Shown here one piece after another: positions 36,094 to 41,540 of a DNA stretch of 41,540 nucleotides (the stretch's first letter is position 1; every line of letters starts with the position of its first letter). Location of the stretch: positions 1 through 41,540 of the forward strand of contig CAILLA010000207.1 of the NCBI GenBank assembly GCA_903834925.1. Reading direction: 5' to 3'. Under the pieces are notes generated by a model that ran no database searches, was not told the DNA's origin, and saw only the letters and a list, made by a program, of their open reading frames with translations. The DNA is from an uncultured Schlesneria sp. (GTDB lineage: Bacteria > Planctomycetota > Planctomycetia > Planctomycetales > Planctomycetaceae). The translations under genes and the position numbers were made by a program.

Positions 36094-37047
36094 ATGTCGT
36101 CGCTTCCTCCAATCCTACTCGAAATTTTCTGGCTCGCAGTCTGGCTGCTGGTTCTTGTTGTTATTTTTGTGCCGCTTGAACGCCTCTTCGCCGTCAGACC
36201 CGCGAAGATTTTCCGCAAGGGAATCGGCGCTGATCTTGCCTATTACTTTTTGACCAGCCTGCTTCTCTCGATATTGTTGAGTCTCCCTATCGCGCTCCTC
36301 GTATGGACCGTGCAACGGTGCGTCCCCGCAGTCGTTCCGGAAACCATGCGTTCCCTTCCGCTCTGGGCGCGCATGGTCGCCGGATTGGTCGCAGGCGAGA
36401 CTGGCTATTACTGGGGTCATCGTTGGTGTCACGAGTTCCCCTTCCTATGGCGATTTCACGCGATCCATCATAGCGCAGAGCATTGTGACTTCATGGTCAG
36501 CAGTCGAGCGCATCCGATTGACCTGGTTTTCGGCCGTTTCTGCATGCTGGTCCCCATGGTTGTCCTGGGATTGGGGAGTCCGATGGATCGATCGGGTTCG
36601 ACCGTTCCCTTGGTTGTGTCATTAATCGGCACGTTCTGGGGGTTCTTTATCCACGCTAACCTGCGATGGCGACTCGGTCCGATCGAATGGCTATTCTCGA
36701 CCCCGGCCTTCCACCACTGGCACCATACCAAGAGTGGCCCGATCAATCGCAATTACGCATCAACACTCCCTTGGCTCGACAGGATCTTTGGCACGCATTA
36801 CCTGCCCAACGAGTGGCCTGCCGATTATGGAATCAAGGCGAAGATGCCTGACTCTCTTATCGACCAGCTCTTCTACCCGATGATGCCAGACCCACCTTCT
36901 ACCCCAGTCAGCGTGACTACGGAGCCCCTTCCGAGGGACGCTGATAGCGCGAGCCAACCGGATCAAGAACCGACTGAGGCCGTCGATGTGGTGTCGGAAC
37001 CCCTTGAGGAAAAATCCGCCTCCGGAGCCAGTATCACTCCCAACTGA
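36094..37047 (+). CDS. Fatty acid hydroxylase / sterol desaturase family membrane protein
   Basis: This 317-residue integral membrane protein belongs to the fatty acid hydroxylase superfamily (di-iron). Histidine boxes are HRWCH (109-113), HAIHH (122-126) and, further on, HHWHH in PAFHHWHHT. Three or more hydrophobic segments lie in residues 8-30, 47-76 and 87-103, with another pair at 140-190. The region after residue 260 is acidic, low in complexity and probably disordered. Members introduce hydroxyl groups or double bonds in lipids or sterol-type substrates; which lipid is used here is unknown. The start ATG at 36094 is preferred because the in-frame extension upstream (from 35995) is not membrane-like. 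It is convergent with the pentapeptide gene. Confidence 0.88.
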   Translation: MSSLPPILLEIFWLAVWLLVLVVIFVPLERLFAVRPAKIFRKGIGADLAYYFLTSLLLSILLSLPIALLVWTVQRCVPAVVPETMRSLPLWARMVAGLVAGETGYYWGHRWCHEFPFLWRFHAIHHSAEHCDFMVSSRAHPIDLVFGRFCMLVPMVVLGLGSPMDRSGSTVPLVVSLIGTFWGFFIHANLRWRLGPIEWLFSTPAFHHWHHTKSGPINRNYASTLPWLDRIFGTHYLPNEWPADYGIKAKMPDSLIDQLFYPMMPDPPSTPVSVTTEPLPRDADSASQPDQEPTEAVDVVSEPLEEKSASGASITPN

Positions 37048-37066
37048 TTCTTTCCCTCGTCTCCCT

Positions 37067-37115
37067 CGTTCCCGAGCTCCAGCTTGGGAACGCACGTCTT
37101 GGAAGCTCTGCTTCC
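37067..37115 (+). repeat. Family A repeat, diverged copy 3
   Basis: CGTTCCCGAGC-TCCA-GCTTGGGAACG is followed by GGAAGC-TCT-GCTTCC. It has the same two-hairpin structure as the copies at 1352 and 33080, with base changes in the loop and stems. Confidence 0.85.
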
Positions 37116-37194
37116 CGATTGCGGCGGACGGCAACCAAAGTGACTCCACCTAATTTCAAACGAATTGCGTTCTGCTGCTTGCTAGACAAATGGC

Positions 37195-37242
37195 GAAGCG
37201 GAGATTCGAAAAGATTCGTTCCCAAGCAGGTGCCTGGGAACG
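37195..37242 (-). repeat. Family A repeat, diverged copy 4
   Basis: The order is reversed relative to copy 3 (GAAGCGGAG-ATTCG, then CGTTCCCA with TGGGAACG). It lies 80 bases from copy 3, so the two form an inverted pair between convergent genes. Confidence 0.75.
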
Positions 37243-37274
37243 AGAAAACAAGAAAAAACAGGCTGTCCCTGGCA

Positions 37275-38009
37275 CTATTCAACCCGCGTCCATAAATGTT
37301 CGATGGGATCAAATCCCACCGGGAACTTCGTCCTGGCGTCGTACGTTGGCGGGATCTTGAAGTAGCTACTGGCCAGATTATCACGATTAATGGCCGAGAG
37401 ATCGGCCGCCTCAAATTTTGTGCCACTGAAGTTGACCGATTGAAAACTCCCCGACATCTTCGCGCCGATCAGGATTGTCCCCTCGAACGTCGCTCCTTGA
37501 AACGACCCAGATGCTCCAACGATGGTTGCGTCCGTAAGATCGGCCCCGACGAACGACGCCGCCTGGAACGAGGCTACATCCCCCTTCAACGCGGCCCTGG
37601 CAAGCTTCGCAGAGTCGAATCGAGCGAATTGAAATGAAGCTCCGCCACCTTCCAGCGTTGCTCCCTCCAAGCGGCAGTTACGGAACGAAGCACGCTGGAA
37701 AGCATTGCTGTTACTCGCAAGCGTCATACCTGCAAGATTCGAGCCTTCGAGATCCGCCTCCCAGAACGATCGTAAAGGCTCCGGCTGAGTGCCTCGAAGC
37801 TGATCCCGCAACTCGTCCCTGGCACGTACCAGTTCCTCTTCGGCATATCGCAATTGTTTCTCGCGCAGACGCCTTTCCCGTTCGACACGTTGCAGAAAGG
37901 TGATCCAGTTAAATAACAATGCCGCGAGCATGAGCAGAAAGACCAATGCACGCAAGTAAAATAGCGGTATCCGGCGAGCGGATGAAGAGGATTCGGCCCT
38001 GAATTCCAA
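37275..38009 (-). CDS. Membrane-anchored pentapeptide-repeat protein with coiled coil
   Basis: This 244-residue protein has one membrane segment (YLRALVFLLMLAALLFNWI, residues 18-36), then a charged coiled coil (residues 40-72) and a pentapeptide-repeat right-handed helix (83-208). The repeat is regular: FQ occurs at residues 104, 126, 148, 170 and 189, so the higher period is 22 residues with A-F and L marks in between (FQ..SF......L..A.L). The repeat domain would lie outside the membrane. The function of this type is unknown. The TTG start at 38009 is supported by GGGAG six bases upstream. The end of the protein is a short unrelated tail. The gene is convergent with the hydroxylase gene. 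Confidence 0.85.
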   Translation of the reverse strand: MEFRAESSSSARRIPLFYLRALVFLLMLAALLFNWITFLQRVERERRLREKQLRYAEEELVRARDELRDQLRGTQPEPLRSFWEADLEGSNLAGMTLASNSNAFQRASFRNCRLEGATLEGGGASFQFARFDSAKLARAALKGDVASFQAASFVGADLTDATIVGASGSFQGATFEGTILIGAKMSGSFQSVNFSGTKFEAADLSAINRDNLASSYFKIPPTYDARTKFPVGFDPIEHLWTRVE

Positions 38010-38550
38010 GTTCGTCTCCCACCCTGAGCCAACGTTTTGCAGTTGAAGTGCCAGTCATTTCCACTTGAACCGGCTCCGGCTGACCTCTCACACGATTGGA
38101 GCAGGCCGCAAGAACACTATCAAGTCCGTCTAAGCCAGTCCTGTATGGATGACGACGTCAAAATGGTTTAACGACCAGACAATCGTTGAATGAACGCTCC
38201 GGCATTTCGAAAACGATGTATTCCAGAATTTCACGAGCTCACGGTGGTTTTCCTGAGACAGATTAGACGACGGCATGCATCGGATGGACCTCGTCGTGTC
38301 GATCGATATGGTTAAGGCGGACGGCGACAAACGTGTTGGGCGTGAGCATCTGCTGAAAGAGCTTGCCAAAAGAGAAGCGATTCAGCTCAATACACATAGC
38401 ATGGACGGCAACATGGACGGAATCACCCGACTGCACCATTCGATCCCAATTGCCAAGTACTTGAACAATGCACCGAATGGGAATACGCCTTTGGCTACGG
38501 AACCCAAATAAATCCGAGGACACCATATTTTCGCTACGATCCAAGTATTG
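38010..38550. other. Intergenic region with unresolved short ORFs
   Basis: No gene can be supported in these 541 bases. Two overlapping open frames exist, 38263-38544 (minus, 93 codons) and 38275-38511 (plus, 78 codons). Neither has a recognisable domain or good ribosome binding site; at most one is real. The remaining sequence shows no structure. Confidence 0.4.
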
Positions 38551-39207
38551 TCATTGCCCCGCGCTCGTTATCGCTCCGACGCTAGCAGCGTCGGCTACGT
38601 GGCCCACCCTGCTAGCGTCGGAAGATTCAGCGATCCCTGCCTGATAGTGTCGATTGATGAAGTCGTTTTGAATCCATAATAGCTTGTTGAAAGCCATAAT
38701 TGTACGAAACTTCAATTCGGGTGCGATAGGCCATTCAGCAATCGAGTTCAACAATGCGTGCGAAACGACGCCCAGCAGGGCATTCATTTGCACGAGCGGA
38801 ACGTCGATTTCCTGATTTCCTGCTTTCGGTGTATGGATACGGCCGACCATATCCAGGTACTGCACCATCTTCGCATCGTAGGCTCGGCCGATCAGTTGAA
38901 CGAAGTACCGATTCAAGTGGTCCTTGCGAAACTTAATCTGCGGATGATCTTCAGAAAGCGACTTCAGATCTGCGGGGACTGGCCCTTCGAAACCATGTTG
39001 GCGGGGTACAAAATGGCGGGCGGTGGCATCGAAGGAAAGCAGCTTCTGGTAGGTCTGATCAACCAGCTGCGGCACTCTTGGCCCCAGATGTGGTGCCGAT
39101 GCCTGGATCAGTTTGACATCTTCCGGACCGAAACCGATGAAGCTGGCGAGAAATTCGTAGCGATATTGTGGATCAGTTTCGAGACGCGATTCGTCAATGG
39201 TCTGCAT
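38551..39207 (-). CDS. Protoglobin-type globin with repeat-derived C-terminal tail
   Basis: This 218-residue protein is a single-domain protoglobin (globin-coupled-sensor-like fold without a signalling domain). Supporting parts are YRYEFLASFIGFGPEDVKLI (16-35), VPQLVDQTYQKLLSFDATARHF, KFRKDHLNRYFVQL and MVGRIHTPKAG, in which His125 is the likely proximal heme ligand, and a last helix NDFINRHYQAG. Family members bind O2, CO and NO. The start has AAGG nine bases upstream. The residues after about 192 (SSDASRVGHVADAASVGAIT) are encoded by the palindromic repeat at 38576-38621 and do not belong to the globin. It is 470 bases downstream of the Hcp gene on the same strand; shared transcription is possible but would have to pass two large palindromes. 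Confidence 0.9.
   Translation of the reverse strand: MQTIDESRLETDPQYRYEFLASFIGFGPEDVKLIQASAPHLGPRVPQLVDQTYQKLLSFDATARHFVPRQHGFEGPVPADLKSLSEDHPQIKFRKDHLNRYFVQLIGRAYDAKMVQYLDMVGRIHTPKAGNQEIDVPLVQMNALLGVVSHALLNSIAEWPIAPELKFRTIMAFNKLLWIQNDFINRHYQAGIAESSDASRVGHVADAASVGAITSAGQ
38576..38621. repeat. 13-bp palindrome inside the protoglobin coding end
   Basis: CCGACGCTAGCAG (38576-38588) and CTGCTAGCGTCGG (38609-38621) pair perfectly around 20 bases. A shorter inner hairpin, CCGACGC/GCGTCGG, is also possible. It codes for the tail of the protoglobin and spans its last codons before the stop at 38551-38553. Confidence 0.85.
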
Positions 39208-39336
39208 GATGCAAGGCCTTAGTACGGGTCCAGAGTGGGGTCAACAATCGAATGGGGACATCACCAGAACATACGGCTGATCTGATGTGGCGTATTACGG
39301 TTGCACGTTTTTAACCGGAATCGTCGTTGAAACTCA

Positions 39337-39438
39337 GGGTGCCACGGTTTTGGAGTCTTCGACAAGGCCGTGTCTTCATGGTTCGAAAACGAGTCCAAAG
39401 AGCACGGCCTAACCGAAGACGGTAAAGCCGTGGCACCC
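39337..39438. repeat. Nested 102-bp palindrome between protoglobin and hcp
   Basis: Three arm pairs nest: GGGTGCCACGG with CCGTGGCACCC at the ends, GTCTTCG with CGAAGAC inside them, and AGGCCGTG with CACGGCCT innermost, with a loop of about 30 bases. All three are perfect. A short relative lies at 35970-35992. Confidence 0.85.
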
Positions 39439-39478
39439 ATTTTCTCTCCCTTCCGTTCCAAACTGACCGCCTTCACAA

Positions 39479-39661
39479 GCAACGCCAGGATTTTTCTTCG
39501 AGAAAACATGGGCTCCACTGAAAATCGTGCCACTGCTTGACGGTCTTCCGTCAAGCAGTGCCGAGTTGCAAAACGAATGCTGATGTCAAGACACTGCTTC
39601 TCCGAAGACTCCGAAGCAGTGGCACATGAAAATGAAGTCCGAAAAAAAATCCTGGCGTTGC
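39479..39661. mobile_element. MITE-like element with terminal inverted repeats next to hcp
   Basis: This 183-bp element is bounded by 22-bp terminal inverted repeats with one mismatch (GCAACGCCAGGATTTTT...TTCG at 39479-39500 and its complement at 39640-39661). Inside are two hairpins: CACTGCTTGACGG/CCGTCAAGCAGTG around TCTT, and CACTGCTTC/GAAGCAGTG. It holds no gene. A diverged relative is at 7698-7850. It starts 17 bases after the stop of the hcp gene and may act as its terminator. No target duplication is clear. Confidence 0.8.
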
Positions 39662-39677
39662 CTCACAAGGCGAACAC

Positions 39678-40964
39678 TCACACGGCCAGTTGAACCAGGT
39701 CCGCTGGCGGTTCTGATTCGATCAGCTTCAAGTCAAACTTGTCCTGCAAGACTTTGAAGATGTTCGGAGTAATGAAAGCTGGTGCCACTGGCCCGACACG
39801 AATCCCTTTGACGTTCAATGCCAGCAGTGTGAGCAACACGGCCACCGCCTTTTGTTCGAACCAGGAAAGGACGATCTCCAGCGGCAAGTCGTTGACTCCG
39901 CATTCGAATGCGTTTGCCAATGCTAAGGCGACTTGCACGGCACCATAGGCGTCGTTGCATTGCCCCATGTCCAGCAGACGCGGAATTCCAGCGACCGTTC
40001 CGTAATCATGATTGCGGATGCGGTATTTTCCGCATCCAAGAGTGAGGATCACCGACTGTTCGGGCGATTGTTCAGCCACCTGCGTATAGTAGTTGCGCCC
40101 GGCTTCGGCTCCATCGCAGCCGCCGATCAGATAGAAACGCTTGATGTCACCCGACTTGACGGCGGCAACAACTTTGTCCGCCAGGCTGAGAATCACGCTG
40201 TGATGGAACCCAATTGTCGACTCGCGGACAAAGTTCTCCGTGAGAGGCTCGCAAGTTCTGGCCTTGGCGATCACCTGCGAAAAATCGTCTGTCTTCAGCC
40301 GTGTACCGCCAGGAACGGCGGTGACACGGGTCGTGAAGAGCCTGTCGGCGTAAAGATCTGACGGGATCAGAACGCAATTGGTTGTGGCCACGATCGGCCC
40401 CGAAAACATGGGGAATTCCCACTGCTGGTTCTGCCACGGGCCACCGAAGTGTCCGACCAGCTGTGGATACTTCTTGAGGCCAGGATAGCTGTGAGCGGGA
40501 AGCATCTCGCCATGTGTGTAGACGTTGATTCCAGTGCCGACTGTCTGTTCAAGCAGGGCGGCGAGGTCCACCAGATCGTGTCCTGTCACCAGGATACCGG
40601 GTCCGGCGATGGTTCCTTCCCTGACGGTTGTCGGTACCGGTTTGCCGAACCGCTCGCAGTGGCCCTGATCAAGCAGTTCCATGACTCGCAGGTTTTGACG
40701 ACCACACTCCAGCACCATTTCGAGTAGCGTCGGGATATCGAAATTGACATTCGTCATCGTGGCGAAAAGCCCCTCTTCGATAAACGCACTGACATTCTCA
40801 TCGGTCTTGCCGAGGCGGCGTGCATGATTGGCATAAGCCGCCATCCCTTTCAGTCCGTAGAGCAGGATCTCTTGCAGCGACTGCACATCCGCGTCTTTGC
40901 CACAAACTCCGATATCAGTGCAGCCGGTTCCGTTCTGAGTCTGTTCACATTGGTTGCAGAACAT
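39678..40964 (-). CDS. hcp: Short hybrid cluster protein (Hcp, hydroxylamine/NO reductase type)
   Basis: This 428-residue protein is a hybrid cluster protein. The N-terminal cysteines CNQCEQT...GC...VCGK give CX2CX8CX5C (Cys3, 6, 15, 21) for the proximal iron-sulfur cluster. Ligands of the hybrid 4Fe-2O-2S cluster are visible in HGEMLPAH, TNC (ATTNCVLIP), GGCDGAE, TLGCGKYR, and GQCNDAYGA. Canonical proteins have about 550 residues; this form lacks a helical segment after the N-terminal cysteines, as in the short class known from archaea and thermophiles. Family members reduce NO and hydroxylamine. The start ATG has AAGGA seven bases upstream. It is divergent from an Rrf2-type regulator. A promoter and dyad lie upstream. 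Confidence 0.95.
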   Translation of the reverse strand: MFCNQCEQTQNGTGCTDIGVCGKDADVQSLQEILLYGLKGMAAYANHARRLGKTDENVSAFIEEGLFATMTNVNFDIPTLLEMVLECGRQNLRVMELLDQGHCERFGKPVPTTVREGTIAGPGILVTGHDLVDLAALLEQTVGTGINVYTHGEMLPAHSYPGLKKYPQLVGHFGGPWQNQQWEFPMFSGPIVATTNCVLIPSDLYADRLFTTRVTAVPGGTRLKTDDFSQVIAKARTCEPLTENFVRESTIGFHHSVILSLADKVVAAVKSGDIKRFYLIGGCDGAEAGRNYYTQVAEQSPEQSVILTLGCGKYRIRNHDYGTVAGIPRLLDMGQCNDAYGAVQVALALANAFECGVNDLPLEIVLSWFEQKAVAVLLTLLALNVKGIRVGPVAPAFITPNIFKVLQDKFDLKLIESEPPADLVQLAV

Positions 40965-41011
40965 GATGGATTCCTTGGTGAAGGGAGGATGAGTTCAGTG
41001 CCCACGTCGAC

Positions 41012-41040
41012 ACCATAACCGCCTCGACCCCGGCATTCAA
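41012..41040 (-). promoter_or_regulatory. Candidate promoter of hcp
   Basis: On the minus strand TTGAAT (41035-41040) is followed after exactly 17 bases by TATGGT (41012-41017). This resembles sigma-70 -35 and -10 elements and lies 47 bases before the start codon. Confidence 0.4.
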
Positions 41041-41044
41041 GAAA

Positions 41045-41064
41045 TAAAGAAAGTTTTTTCTTTA
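41045..41064. promoter_or_regulatory. Candidate regulator-binding dyad upstream of hcp
   Basis: TAAAGAAA and TTTCTTTA form a perfect 8-bp inverted repeat around GTTT. It lies four bases upstream of the candidate -35 element of hcp. Because it lies between divergent genes, it is not a terminator. An Rrf2-type regulator is the obvious candidate ligand. Confidence 0.5.
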
Positions 41065-41146
41065 ATTGCTCAAAAACGAGAAATCGACTATCTTCAAACC
41101 ATTGAGGCTGCGAGTTTTTGCGAATTGGAAACGGCGGGCCACACCC

Positions 41147-41205
41147 CGTAGCTGCGGCTTCCAGCCGCGGATGGAAATGATGCACGGAGGCTGGAAGCCT
41201 CTACG
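41147..41205. repeat. Palindromic repeat in the hcp-rrf2 intergenic region
   Basis: GGCTTCCAGCC and GGCTGGAAGCC pair over 11 bases, with CGTAG and CTACG at the outer ends and further partial pairing between them. It resembles common dispersed elements of the planctomycetes. Confidence 0.75.
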
Positions 41206-41265
41206 ACGAAATCAACACCCTCATCGCGCTCGCGAACCCATCAAAGCTATCGGGATAACTGTCGC

Positions 41266-41540
41266 ATGACACATTATGGGAAGGTCGCTCAAGCTGCAGT
41301 CTCGGCTGCCAGCCTGCTGGCAGAGCACTACAAAGAAGATGGTGGAAGGCGACTCAATTCGCGGGAGATTGCCGAAAACCGCAAACTGTCACAAGCGATC
41401 GTCGCCAAGGTGCTGACCACGCTTTCTCAGACGGGGCTGGTCAATGGTGCTCCCGGACCTGGTGGTGGATACTGGCTCGCACGGCCTCCAAAAGAAATCA
41501 CCTTGAACGACATTATCACACCTTTCGAACGACTCGACAC
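41266..41540 (+). CDS. Rrf2 family transcriptional regulator, 5' part only
   Basis: The window ends after 91 codons of this gene. The visible part is the winged helix-turn-helix of the Rrf2 family: VSAASLLAEHYKEDGGRRL (helix 1), LNSREIAENRKLSQAIVAKV (helix-turn-helix) and the wing GAPGPGGGYWLARP, which carries the GGY motif typical of the family. Members include IscR, NsrR, RsrR and CymR; most use three Cys residues after residue 90 to bind an iron-sulfur cluster, which cannot be checked here. It is divergent from hcp with 301 bases between, the usual arrangement for NsrR-type NO sensors. The start ATG has GGGAT about ten bases upstream. Confidence 0.9.
   Translation, partial: MTHYGKVAQAAVSAASLLAEHYKEDGGRRLNSREIAENRKLSQAIVAKVLTTLSQTGLVNGAPGPGGGYWLARPPKEITLNDIITPFERLD

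Noticed and set aside
41045-41064. Intrinsic terminator reading of the T-rich dyad
   Set aside because: It lies between divergent genes and near a promoter, so nothing upstream needs terminating.

Overview
The window looks like a chromosomal segment of a planctomycete, probably Planctomycetia/Planctomycetaceae. The evidence is the adjacent pair of a PSCyt1/DUF1549/DUF1553 cytochrome-like protein and a Tat-exported DUF1501 protein, PEP-CTERM secreted proteins, a Gfo/Idh/MocA oxidoreductase with a Tat signal, a lone MutL-like ASKHA protein, and many short palindromic repeats between genes. Base composition is moderate, a little over half G+C by eye. I see no rRNA, tRNA, prophage, transposase or CRISPR array.

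Layout. 1-3000: a small NDT/TIR-like plus PAS protein on the minus strand, then an exported protein with a CX4CH heme-like motif and a very small lipoprotein. 3100-7650 (plus): oxidoreductase, DUF2156 acyltransferase-like protein and a divergent Nramp transporter. 7880-10660 (minus): an SMP-30-like exported protein, then an overlapping STAS-LOG pair. 10800-19580: a site-2 protease facing a long minus-strand series with a catalytic-Cys-less glutamine-amidotransferase-like protein, a fused LplT-Aas-type phospholipid repair protein, a small unknown protein, MutL-like protein and a MoxR ATPase. 20140-22420 (plus): rlmN and tdh. 22500-32940 (minus): M28 peptidase, FGE-like lipoprotein, PSCyt/DUF1501 pair and a large exported esterase with a long unexplained C-terminal part. 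33280-37050 (plus): a small membrane protein, two tandem PEP-CTERM paralogues and a fatty-acid-hydroxylase-family protein. 37275-41540: a membrane pentapeptide-repeat protein, a protoglobin, a short hybrid cluster protein (Hcp) and the start of a divergent Rrf2 regulator.

The clearest functional unit is the right end. Rrf2 regulator, Hcp and protoglobin together suggest a nitric-oxide or nitrosative-stress locus, with a perfect 8+8 dyad just upstream of a plausible hcp promoter. Most other genes are housekeeping or typical planctomycete exported proteins.

The most unusual DNA is the repeat population. A 183-bp MITE-like element with 22-bp terminal inverted repeats lies next to hcp and has a diverged relative 31.8 kb away whose hairpin arms carry compensatory changes. 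A 47-nt palindromic repeat is present as two identical inverted copies 31.7 kb apart, plus two diverged copies. A nested 102-bp palindrome sits between protoglobin and hcp. A 13-bp palindrome has become the C-terminal coding tail of the protoglobin. No single wholly new multi-gene system stands out. All functional statements rest on motif reading, because no database search was possible.
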